NCBI GenBank assembly: GCA_905214715.1
Contig: CAJMMT010000013.1
Coordinates: 1 to 60,404, forward strand
DNA length: 60,404 bases
Direction: 5' to 3'
From: an uncultured bacterium
Lineage (GTDB): Bacteria > Bacteroidota > Bacteroidia > Bacteroidales > Muribaculaceae
Under the pieces are notes generated by a model. It was not told the origin of the DNA and did not search any database. It worked only from the letters and a program-made list of their open reading frames with translations. Each line of letters starts with the position of its first letter. Position 1 is the first letter of the stretch. Shown here piece after piece: positions 8,419-16,711 of the stretch. The position numbers and the translations under genes were made by a program.

Positions 8419-9357
8419 ATGACCATAAAACACCCTAACATCAAACTCACAGGACTCAAAGACTATATAATGATAGTCTTCGGCCTGGTACTTTACGCCA
8501 TAGGTTTCACCGCTTTCATTCTTCCCCATAAGATAGTGATGGGAGGGCTGACAGGCGTAGGCACACTTGTATATTTCGCCACAAACGGAATAATATCGGT
8601 TGCCGTTACATCATACGTGCTGAATCTATGCCTCCTGACCATGGCATATAAGATTGTAGGACGTACTTTTGTATTACGCACTATTTTCAGTGCCACCGTG
8701 ATAGCTCTGAGCATCGGGGTGTTCGAGAATTTCTTTATGAGCATAGGCCACCCGTTGATCTCAGATATATCCATGTCGGCCATTCTCGGAGCGATATTGT
8801 CGGGTCTCGGAGTGGGTACGGCCTTTATCCATAACGGCTCGACCGGGGGCACGGATATCATAGCGGCGATGGTATCCAAAGTATCCAACGTATCCATAGG
8901 CCGCACGATGATTGTGGTAGACCTGTGTATCGTATCTTCATCATTGTTGCTTCCTTTCGACGGCACTCTCGCCGAACGTCTCGAAGCAAAAGTCCCGTTG
9001 GTTGTATATGGCATGGTGGTTACCTTTGTAGTCGCTTATGTTACCGACATGATCATAAACTCCAACCGACAGGCTACCCAGTTTATCATCTTCTCGAAAC
9101 GTTGGCAGGAGATTGCCGATGCCATAAATAAAGATGCGCGTCGGGGCGTAACCGTCCTTGATGGTATGGGATGGTATTCGAAGAAAGACATGAAGATTCT
9201 GATGGTATGGTGCCGCAAAATCGAGAGCGTGAATATCTTCCGCATAGTCAAGAGCATAGATGACAACGCCTTCATTACTCAGGGAGCTGTGAACGGGGTA
9301 TACGGACAAGGATTCGACACCATGAGGGTAAAGATGAAACACTCCAAACCGAAATAA
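8419..9357 (+). CDS. YitT family membrane protein with DUF2179 domain
   Basis: The 312-residue protein has five or six hydrophobic helices in its first 215 residues, with the family motif GSTGGTDIIA at about 141-150. A soluble C-terminal DUF2179 domain (about 225-305) contains RGVTVLDGMGWYS. The architecture and length are those of the YitT/UPF0750 family. The transported substrate or function of the family is not established, so no role is assigned. It is preceded by its own -7 element and stands apart from its neighbours. Confidence 0.9.
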   Translation: MTIKHPNIKLTGLKDYIMIVFGLVLYAIGFTAFILPHKIVMGGLTGVGTLVYFATNGIISVAVTSYVLNLCLLTMAYKIVGRTFVLRTIFSATVIALSIGVFENFFMSIGHPLISDISMSAILGAILSGLGVGTAFIHNGSTGGTDIIAAMVSKVSNVSIGRTMIVVDLCIVSSSLLLPFDGTLAERLEAKVPLVVYGMVVTFVVAYVTDMIINSNRQATQFIIFSKRWQEIADAINKDARRGVTVLDGMGWYSKKDMKILMVWCRKIESVNIFRIVKSIDDNAFITQGAVNGVYGQGFDTMRVKMKHSKPK

Positions 9358-9474
9358 GATAACGGGCGACAAGACCCGGAGTAAAATAACCCGGGAGTAT
9401 TTATTAAAAATTTGTTACACGCAAACCCTTTATAGCGGCAATATGTTCAAATATCAAAACAAACACATTCCGCT

Positions 9475-9975
9475 ATGAACAAACACATTTTTGCCCTTGT
9501 TGCCGCAGCCACTATAGCCGGCTCTTCCTATGCTCAGATAACATTGTCAGACGCTTATGACGGTATTGCGGCACTTCCGGCTCTTAAAGCCCAGAAAAGC
9601 GACTTCACCACTATAGGTGAACGCACGAAAGTCGACGGAGTAAAGACCGCCTCCGCATCAGATTACAAAGGTTGTCAAGACATCGCTACAGAGTTTATTT
9701 ATACGGTAGAAAGTCTTCCGTTGCGCAACATGCTCGTAGGCGCTAACAACCAGAGCGAGATGGCCTACGTATTTGCCGAACCGGCTCCCGACGGTGGATA
9801 TTATATTCTGATTCTTGAAGCCGATAAACTTTCCGGCGACTATAACTGCACATACGGCCATACCGATGCCGCCGGAGTGGACGCTATACGCAACAGTACT
9901 GTCAGCATGGATGCCAACCATCTGAGCATCCGCTCCAAAGGCGCATCAGACAACCTCGTTTCAATGAACCGTTAA
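9475..9975 (+). CDS. Small secreted protein, function unknown
   Basis: The 166-residue product has a clear type I signal peptide with predicted cleavage in SSYA-Q (about residue 20). The mature protein is acidic to neutral with no membrane helix and no lipobox, so it should be periplasmic or released. Its mix of short beta strands (YYILILEADKL) does not match a family I can name. It is monocistronic: the YitT gene ends 118 bp before it and a very strong hairpin follows it. Confidence 0.75.
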   Translation: MNKHIFALVAAATIAGSSYAQITLSDAYDGIAALPALKAQKSDFTTIGERTKVDGVKTASASDYKGCQDIATEFIYTVESLPLRNMLVGANNQSEMAYVFAEPAPDGGYYILILEADKLSGDYNCTYGHTDAAGVDAIRNSTVSMDANHLSIRSKGASDNLVSMNR

Positions 9976-10021
9976 GCAGATTATACGCCATGCCTGATTC
10001 CGGCATCGGCAACTGCATGAA

Positions 10022-10073
10022 AAGATAAAAGAACAGGACCCTCCGCAAGGAGCCGGTCCTGTTCTTTTATCTT
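10022..10073. terminator. Long bidirectional terminator
   Basis: A perfect 19-bp stem (10022-10040 with 10055-10073) is extended by an inner 4-bp CTCC/GGAG stem closed by a GCAA tetraloop, leaving a CC bulge. Both flanks give U-rich 3' ends (TTCTTTTATCTT on either strand), so it can terminate both the secreted-protein gene and the convergent manC-fcl unit. Confidence 0.9.
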
Positions 10074-10129
10074 ATATTTCAAATAATTATGTATTCCTAC
10101 CGCAAAATACGGCATGCAGGTTTTAATAT

Positions 10130-11470
10130 TCACCACTCGTAAGGGAAGCGCTCTATATCCTCCTCCACCAGATTGGTGCCGGTCTGCACCTCGATGAATG
10201 TAAGCGTTGAACCCGCTCTAAGCGCGTGCATATGTCCTCTCGGTATCATCACCGTATCACCGGCCTTCACAAACCTGCGTTCACCATCAAGAACAAGCTC
10301 ACCCTCTCCTTCTACAAATGTCCACACCTCATCGCGGTATTGATGCCTCTGATAACTCAAAGACTTACCGGGCTCAAGACTAAGCCGTTTTGTTAGAGAA
10401 CAGAAACCGTCGGCCGATTCCGTATGGTCGATCACACGATAAATGCCCCACCGGCGTTCCTCATACATCGGACGTTGCTTCAATTTCGAAGCAAACTCTT
10501 TTATATTCTCGCTCTTCGACTTTTCCGAAACGAGAATTCCATCGGGCGAGGCGGCTATTATCAGGTCTTTCGTGCCGATGCACATCATCGGTATCTCAAG
10601 CTCGTTGAACACATGGGTATTCTCGCCCGTACCGTCAAGAGTAACGTTGCCATAAGAATGGTTTTCCAATTCGTCGGTGAGAGTATTCCATGTACCGAGG
10701 TCTTTCCATTCCCCTTCAAACGGCACCATTCCTATGGACCGCGCTTTCTCGGCCACTTCATAATCGAAACTTATCTTAGGGAACTCTCCGTAACGACCGC
10801 GCACCTCCTCGAATGTATCGCCTTTCACATATCTGGACGATATGTCCGTAAGATAGCCCAGACGGAAAGCGAATACACCTCCGTTCCATTTGGCACCCTC
10901 GGCTATAAGTTTCTCGGCAGTGGCCACATCGGGTTTCTCTGTAAATCTCTTTACCTCGAGCACACCGTTTTTCTCTGACGATGGTACCACATATCCATAC
11001 TTCGCCGACGGATAGGTAGGCTCTATTCCCATAACCATAAGATCTGCGGCAGAACGTTCCACGGCCTTCGCCATTTCGCCGATAGCTTTGAAATATCCTA
11101 TCTCGGTATAAGGGTCGCAAGGCATAACTATCACAACTTCGTCTTCAGGACATTTCTTTACCTTAGCCAGATAATCCGACGCAAGACAGATAGCCGGGAA
11201 AGTATCACGGCGACAAGGCTCGGTAACCACCGCCACCTTTTCACCAAGCTGCGACACCACCGAATCGTATTGGCTGAGACTCGTTGCCACGGTTATCTCG
11301 GCCTGCATGTCGGCCTCCTTAAGTTGCCGCGCCACACGCTGTATCATCGACTCAAGCGCAGAGTCCTTGTTTTCGCCCGGCAATAGTCGTAAGAATTGTT
11401 TTGACCGTGCATCGTTACTCAACGGCCACAGACGTGTTCCCGATCCACCGGATAATAATATGATCTGCAT
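10130..11470 (-). CDS. manC: Mannose-1-phosphate guanylyltransferase (bifunctional type with C-terminal cupin)
   Basis: The enzyme makes GDP-mannose from mannose-1-phosphate and GTP. The nucleotidyltransferase domain (about 1-280) begins with GGSGTRLWP at 8-16 and has the FTEKPD motif near 171-176. A C-terminal cupin domain (about 340-440) of the type II mannose-6-phosphate isomerase family contains RHQYRDEVW and PRGHMHAL, which supply the metal ligands. At 446 residues it is near the usual length of bifunctional ManC/AlgA proteins. It is transcribed after fcl with a 24-bp gap, so the pair supplies GDP-mannose and GDP-fucose for surface glycans or protein O-glycosylation. Confidence 0.93.
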   Translation of the reverse strand: MQIILLSGGSGTRLWPLSNDARSKQFLRLLPGENKDSALESMIQRVARQLKEADMQAEITVATSLSQYDSVVSQLGEKVAVVTEPCRRDTFPAICLASDYLAKVKKCPEDEVVIVMPCDPYTEIGYFKAIGEMAKAVERSAADLMVMGIEPTYPSAKYGYVVPSSEKNGVLEVKRFTEKPDVATAEKLIAEGAKWNGGVFAFRLGYLTDISSRYVKGDTFEEVRGRYGEFPKISFDYEVAEKARSIGMVPFEGEWKDLGTWNTLTDELENHSYGNVTLDGTGENTHVFNELEIPMMCIGTKDLIIAASPDGILVSEKSKSENIKEFASKLKQRPMYEERRWGIYRVIDHTESADGFCSLTKRLSLEPGKSLSYQRHQYRDEVWTFVEGEGELVLDGERRFVKAGDTVMIPRGHMHALRAGSTLTFIEVQTGTNLVEEDIERFPYEW

Positions 11471-11494
11471 AAATGATTGTTCTTTACATATTGG

Positions 11495-12436
11495 TTAGCG
11501 CTCAGCTCTCATAGGATTGTTCAGGAAGTCGTCGTAGGCCAGTTTGACGCCATCTTCAAGTTCCGTCTTGTAACGCCATCCGAGAGCTGTGGCTTTCGAT
11601 ACATCGAGCAGCTTGCGAGGGGTGCCGTTGGGACGTGTTGTATCCCAGAGAATCTTACCTTTATACCCGGTCGTACGGGCTACTATTTCGGTAAGTTCCT
11701 TTATGGTGATTTCCTTCCCGGTTCCGGCATTCACGGTCTCGTCACCGCTGTAATTATTCATGAGGAACACACACAGATTAGCAAGATCATCCACATATAG
11801 GAATTCTCGCAGAGGTGATCCGTCACCCCAGCATGTAACCTCCGGGAGCCCCTGTTCCTTGGCCTCATGGAAACGGCGTATCAGCGCCGGAAGCACATGG
11901 GAATGTTCCGGATGATAGTTGTCGTTGGGTCCATAAAGATTGGTAGGCATCACCGAAATGTAGTCCGTGCCATACTGTCGGTTCAGATACTCGCAATATT
12001 TCAGACCGCTGATTTTGGCCAGGGCATATGCCTCGTTTGTCTGTTCGAGCGATGAAGTGAGCAGACAGCTCTCCGGCATCGGCTGTGGAGCCAGACGGGG
12101 ATAGATACAGGACGAGCCGAGAAATTCCAGTTTCTTGCACCCGTTGCGCCACGCCGCGTTGATGACGTTCATCTCAAGCATCATGTTGTCATACATGAAG
12201 TCGGCCAGATGATGGGCATTTGCTATTATACCACCCACCTTGGCGGCGGCGAGAAAAACATATTCCGGTTTCTCGGCTGCGAAAAAATCATTTACAGCCT
12301 GCTGATTTATAAGGTCGAGTTCCTTGTGTGTTCGGGTTATTATATTGGTATAACCCTGCCTCTTCAGCTCGCGCACTATCGCCGAGCCAACCATGCCGCG
12401 ATGCCCCGCGACATATATCTTAGATTCTTTTTCCAC
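11495..12436 (-). CDS. fcl: GDP-L-fucose synthase
   Basis: This short-chain dehydrogenase (epimerase/reductase) converts GDP-4-keto-6-deoxymannose to GDP-L-fucose with NADPH. The 313 residues include the Rossmann motif GHRGMVGSA (11-19), the catalytic Ser in FLGSSC (106-111) and Tyr137-x3-Lys141 (YALAK). The family-specific PTNLYGPNDN segment follows. The partner dehydratase Gmd is not in the window. It is first in a two-gene unit with manC and has a near-consensus promoter 49 bp upstream. Confidence 0.95.
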   Translation of the reverse strand: MEKESKIYVAGHRGMVGSAIVRELKRQGYTNIITRTHKELDLINQQAVNDFFAAEKPEYVFLAAAKVGGIIANAHHLADFMYDNMMLEMNVINAAWRNGCKKLEFLGSSCIYPRLAPQPMPESCLLTSSLEQTNEAYALAKISGLKYCEYLNRQYGTDYISVMPTNLYGPNDNYHPEHSHVLPALIRRFHEAKEQGLPEVTCWGDGSPLREFLYVDDLANLCVFLMNNYSGDETVNAGTGKEITIKELTEIVARTTGYKGKILWDTTRPNGTPRKLLDVSKATALGWRYKTELEDGVKLAYDDFLNNPMRAER

Positions 12437-12484
12437 AGTTTATTTAAACATAGGTCAAGCCTCCGCTTAACTCAATTACGACTT

Positions 12485-12516
12485 CAAAACTAATCAAACA
12501 GAGCCAAATCAGCAAA
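12485..12516 (-). promoter_or_regulatory. fcl-manC promoter
   Basis: On the minus strand TTTG (12516-12513), a 20-nt spacer and TAGTTTTG (12492-12485) match the Bacteroidetes sigma-70 consensus exactly. The fcl ATG is 49 bp downstream. Confidence 0.75.
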
Positions 12517-12858
12517 TATTCGCCCGAAAATAACAAATGCCACCTATCTCAGGTAGCATTGTCAAAACCAATCTTTCTTACCAATTTCGACGGGAAATTT
12601 ACACTTGGGAAATATCCACCGTCTGTTTACTATCCATCCTTAACCATAATGGTGTCTGATAACCATTCCTTTAACAAATAGGGTTCCTTCCCCCTATCCT
12701 ATGTCAGGTTTGTCTATGAACCGATATCCTGTTTCCATACCGCAAAATTAAATTCCGCTTACACCTATACCATAACCCTTAGGTTTAAGGATATGCAAAA
12801 ATGGTGTCATCGCTACATCCGTTTTAAGATATGTAACAGAACTCTCTATCAAGAAATG
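12517..12858. other. Intergenic region between GH32 gene and fcl promoter
   Basis: About 340 bp with no open frame that looks coding on either strand. I found no convincing terminator after the GH32 stop and no clear repeat; several AACCAT/ATGGT tracts around 12,640-12,670 could form weak stems. Confidence 0.4.
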
Positions 12859-15303
12859 TCAGAGCACTATTTTTCTTGCGCTTTTACCCGGTGCCGATAT
12901 GATTACCATCCCCGTGGCCTCAGTATGCACGGTTACAGATTCTCCATGGGCAACGGCACTTCCGACGGTCATCCCGTCAACGGTAAAAACCGATACCGGT
13001 GTTCCGGCCTCCACTCCGCTTACATGAACGCCTCCGGCAACCTTGCGTACATGCATGTCGCTTTCGGTCATGCCGTCATGTATATCGCCGATTCCGGAAG
13101 TCTCGGCCGTAAGATTCCACGCCTCAAGGCTCTTTATCTTAGTAGGTCCGTCTGCATAAACCTCTACCGCACCATTATGTGCCGCGTCCTCAGTCGGGAA
13201 CAACCTTACGGAGAAAGCCCATTTGTCGTTTACAAAGATATCCATTATAGAACCGTCCACGAAGGCATGGAGTGTTATCTCGCCGCCATCCTGTATTTGT
13301 TCAGGCAGCATTCCGGTATACACACCGTTGAAAAGCCAACCGTCGTTGTTAAGTCGCTGCAACGTCGAGAAATCTACTTTCACACAGTTGCGTAAAGGAT
13401 CATATTCAAGCATACATCCTTGATTGCCATGGACGAAAAACTTTATTCCTGTCTTATGACCGCTCTTCTCGAAAGTCATGCGCACTTCACAGCGGTTGGT
13501 GGCTATGTCGGTTATCTCCCGGTTTCCTGAAAGCTGCCAGTCGCTCTCGGAATAGCTGTTACTACGCGACCGCATGGACTGGAGCTCACGTGCCGGACGC
13601 TGTTCGAGCTGGTTGGAAGCGTTCAGGCTCCATTCACGTGGAAGACTTATATTATGGGCCCAGCCAAGCTGATAATTGTCGGCTCCCGGCAACTTGTCGG
13701 GAACAATACCCATAGCCAACGTACGGTCGCCTGTCTGATAAATGGAAGGTGATAGAAGTCCGAAACCTTCGCGACTGGTACCGCTGAGTTCAACCCGTCC
13801 GGGCATAGTTAAAGAAGTGGTGGTGCTGAAAGTACCGTCGGCGTTGATATCGCCAACCCAATACACACATTGAACGCCACCGCTCAGACCAAGAGGCGTT
13901 ACGCAGAACAGCCACTTGTCTCCTATTTTTGTTACGCTCGGCATCTCCCAGAAACTGCCGCCCGAATCAACGGTACCGGCCTGGAAGAAAATCTTGCCGT
14001 CATTGCTCCAGGTGTTGCTGCCGCGGTCCAGTTTATGAAGGGTGCAGGCCCCGCGTCCATCTTTCGACGTACCGACAATCATATAGTAATCATTACCGTT
14101 ACGGAACACGAAACAATCGCGGAAATCATCAGACAGGCCTCCGGGACGGCCATCTATAACTATACCTTTCTTTTCCCACCCTATCAGGCCGTCATCCTTC
14201 GGATTGGCCTCGATGATGCGGGCGCGGCCATAGTCAACACCGGTATAATAGGCACGTGGTTTGCCGGAGGTAAGAACATCATCCGTAAAGATCGTACCGC
14301 TCCAGCAACCTTTGGTATCGTAAGAAGCCTCGGGGATAATGGCTATAGGTTCCTCTTTCCAAGTACAAAGATCCTCCGACGAAACGTGGCCCCAATGAAG
14401 GCGGGACATATAAGGACCGTTTCCGTTCTTCTGAAAGAACAGGTGATATCTGCCACCGCTGTATGTCAGTCCATGGCTTTCATTCATCCAGTTGGAGGAG
14501 GGCATGGCATGGAAGCGGGGGCGCAGAGGCTCATCGTCCCACCACTGTGCCGGATATGCGAAATCAAGCTCTGAATCGGGATTCGCAGCCAGCCGCGCGG
14601 GATCCTCTATTGTATCGTATACCTCCAGATCGTCGAGCATACCGTTGAAACCATCTATGCGGAATATATCCATACAAAGACCGTTTCCACTGTCGCTGCC
14701 GAGTCGCAAAACGCCTGCAGCAAGTTGATTCTTGGTCATGCACTTTGTCTCGCCCACCAGCTCCGCACCATAATAAAGTTTCACGGCGCGCGTGGAACCG
14801 TCTACGGTGGCGGTAAGTCGGGTCCACTCCTGAAGCGGCAACTTGCGCGAGGCTATCACCTCGCCGGGCCAGCCGCCTGAGTAGAATTTAAACGAAAGTG
14901 TTCCCTCGCGGCCAAGATAGAAGCCGAAACCGTTCTTGGCATCACTGTCGAAAGTTCCTGCGACAAGCACACGGTTGTCTGTGGTGGCATCGTGGGCCAC
15001 GATAGGGTAAGTCTGCGGAGCTATCCACATCGACACCGTATATCCTGAGCCGTCAGCCGGAATAAGCTCGGGAAGCAATGATTCAACACGGGTAGTGTAG
15101 CCGTCAAAACGCAACCCCATGCCTGCTGCTCCGGGAAGATTAATGGCGGGACGCACGGCGTTGACCGGCAATTTGGTTCCGGAAACAGACTCGGTGATGC
15201 AACCATCCGGATCAAGATCCATCGGAAGCCATGCCACACGAGCCGCCGAAACCGGCAGTATCGAAGCCGCCATAAGGGCGGACAGGGATAAGATATGTTT
15301 CAT
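12859..15303 (-). CDS. Secreted GH32 fructan hydrolase with N-terminal LamG-like domain; nucleophile Asp replaced by Glu
   Basis: The 814-residue protein has a signal peptide (cleavage near VSA-A, residue 20), a LamG/concanavalin-like domain (about 70-235), a GH32 five-bladed propeller (about 262-565), a GH32 C-terminal sandwich (about 575-730) and a C-terminal beta tail resembling a type IX secretion sorting domain. Position and neighbours match the surface levanase BT1760. However, the WMNDPNG nucleophile motif reads WMNESHG (272-278), so Glu275 stands where Asp is expected, and RDP reads RDC (395-397). The acid/base Glu453 is kept in WEMP. It may be a specialised GH32 subgroup or a fructan-binding relic. 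It has its own promoter and is cut off from susCD by a terminator. Confidence 0.85.
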   Translation of the reverse strand: MKHILSLSALMAASILPVSAARVAWLPMDLDPDGCITESVSGTKLPVNAVRPAINLPGAAGMGLRFDGYTTRVESLLPELIPADGSGYTVSMWIAPQTYPIVAHDATTDNRVLVAGTFDSDAKNGFGFYLGREGTLSFKFYSGGWPGEVIASRKLPLQEWTRLTATVDGSTRAVKLYYGAELVGETKCMTKNQLAAGVLRLGSDSGNGLCMDIFRIDGFNGMLDDLEVYDTIEDPARLAANPDSELDFAYPAQWWDDEPLRPRFHAMPSSNWMNESHGLTYSGGRYHLFFQKNGNGPYMSRLHWGHVSSEDLCTWKEEPIAIIPEASYDTKGCWSGTIFTDDVLTSGKPRAYYTGVDYGRARIIEANPKDDGLIGWEKKGIVIDGRPGGLSDDFRDCFVFRNGNDYYMIVGTSKDGRGACTLHKLDRGSNTWSNDGKIFFQAGTVDSGGSFWEMPSVTKIGDKWLFCVTPLGLSGGVQCVYWVGDINADGTFSTTTSLTMPGRVELSGTSREGFGLLSPSIYQTGDRTLAMGIVPDKLPGADNYQLGWAHNISLPREWSLNASNQLEQRPARELQSMRSRSNSYSESDWQLSGNREITDIATNRCEVRMTFEKSGHKTGIKFFVHGNQGCMLEYDPLRNCVKVDFSTLQRLNNDGWLFNGVYTGMLPEQIQDGGEITLHAFVDGSIMDIFVNDKWAFSVRLFPTEDAAHNGAVEVYADGPTKIKSLEAWNLTAETSGIGDIHDGMTESDMHVRKVAGGVHVSGVEAGTPVSVFTVDGMTVGSAVAHGESVTVHTEATGMVIISAPGKSARKIVL

Positions 15304-15337
15304 GATGCTATATTCTTACTTGTTCTTTTACTTATCA

Positions 15338-15345
15338 CAAAGTTA
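15338..15345 (-). promoter_or_regulatory. -7 element of the large GH32 gene
   Basis: TAACTTTG on the minus strand, 35 bp before the start codon. A TTG lies 23 nt further upstream, a little farther than the usual 19-21 nt. Confidence 0.5.
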
Positions 15346-15387
15346 ACACATTGCATTGCTAATAAATACAACAGATGTTATAAAGTA

Positions 15388-15429
15388 TGCAAAAAAGAGA
15401 CCACAGTCATGTTCCACTGCGGCCTCTTT
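15388..15429 (-). terminator. Terminator between the DUF4960 gene and GH32
   Basis: A 14-bp stem (15416-15429 with 15394-15407, two non-Watson-Crick positions) is followed on the minus strand by a run of T. It ends the susC-susD-DUF4960 transcript or attenuates read-through into the GH32 gene. Confidence 0.8.
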
Positions 15430-15478
15430 ATAACTTATGTCGATTTTTTACAAGTTTATAATCGTGAAATATGCCTGA

Positions 15479-16690
15479 TTACTTCAGATACTCCAGACAG
15501 TTTCTTGTAAGGATATCGATGTTGTTCTGGTAGATATTGGTGTTGGAATTCTGATGCCATTCGTAAGCCGCGGCACCCATGGCTATGCAACGGCCATGAT
15601 TGGCGGTAGCGTAGAATTCAACGAAGGCAGCCACACAGTGATCGCGTACATGGCCCCATGTCGCCAGCACCAGTGAATTGGTGGTTTTCTCGAAGTTCGC
15701 GATTACGTCGGCTTCCGAGCCCTTTCCGTAAATATTGCAATCCCACAGGCAGTTGTGGTCTTCGCGGTTACCGGGGCCGATAAGAGGTATCGAAGGATAG
15801 CCGTATCCATTGGGGTCTTCGAGGGTGATTCCCTTGTAGATAGCGTGTGCGCTGCGGTCGTAGTAACCTTGGCCATCGGCACCCGGACGGTCGCCTTCAG
15901 GACGGAAATCCCAACCTAACTGCGGGTTTATGACCCATACGTCGGTACCTATGCCGCCTCCTCCGTTACCATAAACGGTCGGAGCCATATTCTCGGGGAC
16001 TATACCGCAGGGAACGGTAAGCTGAGTAGCCATATTGGAGAGGAACAAAGAACCTCCGTTTTCGGAATAAGCCTTGAGATCATCTACACATCCCACTATT
16101 TCGGCCGGCATGTTCTGCCACCCCATCGGCTGACCGACACGGTCATTCTCGATCCAAATCACAGGATAATAATCGGGGTCGAGGGTGGCGATTTCCTCGG
16201 GAGTGATAAACTTGCCTTTACCCGTAGCCACGTAATTGTCCTGGAACCACTGTGCTGCAGCCTGCTCGTCATCATCAGGCAGCGCACCGGGATTGGCGGC
16301 GGTAAGGAGATAGGTAACTTTCACATCAAGTACCGGCACGGTAACCTCCACACTCTGGCCCTCAGACATTTTGCCGTCTTTAAACAGAACCTTGACTGTA
16401 TATACCTGCGGTTCTCCCATGGGCTGAGTCCTGAAAGTGTAGCTGGTAGCGTTTGCCGGAAGAGTGATGGCTGCGGGATAATCGGCATTGCGCATTACTA
16501 TCACCTTGTCGATATCGCCGCCGGGAAGCGACCATCTAAGGGTTACCTTACGTCCCTGTACCGATGCCGTAACGTTAGAGGCAGGGGTAACGTAGGGAGC
16601 GTCCTCATACTTCACGTCGGAGCAAGCTACCGCGCCAAGGCATAGAAGAGCCGCGGCCGACATGCGGAATATATTATTGAAATTTTTCAT
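15479..16690 (-). CDS. DUF4960 surface lipoprotein (fructan-binding, SusE/F position)
   Basis: The 403-residue protein has a lipoprotein signal with Cys23 (AVACSDV) followed by acidic residues typical of Bacteroidetes surface export. A fibronectin-III-like domain spans about 35-115 and a DUF4960 domain about 125-400. In the B. thetaiotaomicron levan locus the protein at this position (BT1761) is a surface fructan binder, so the same role is inferred here: holding fructan at the surface beside SusD and the GH32. The stop is followed by a terminator and the gene starts 21 bp after the susD stop. Confidence 0.85.
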   Translation of the reverse strand: MKNFNNIFRMSAAALLCLGAVACSDVKYEDAPYVTPASNVTASVQGRKVTLRWSLPGGDIDKVIVMRNADYPAAITLPANATSYTFRTQPMGEPQVYTVKVLFKDGKMSEGQSVEVTVPVLDVKVTYLLTAANPGALPDDDEQAAAQWFQDNYVATGKGKFITPEEIATLDPDYYPVIWIENDRVGQPMGWQNMPAEIVGCVDDLKAYSENGGSLFLSNMATQLTVPCGIVPENMAPTVYGNGGGGIGTDVWVINPQLGWDFRPEGDRPGADGQGYYDRSAHAIYKGITLEDPNGYGYPSIPLIGPGNREDHNCLWDCNIYGKGSEADVIANFEKTTNSLVLATWGHVRDHCVAAFVEFYATANHGRCIAMGAAAYEWHQNSNTNIYQNNIDILTRNCLEYLK

Positions 16691-16711
16691 TTCCTGTTTT
16701 CAGTATTAGAG

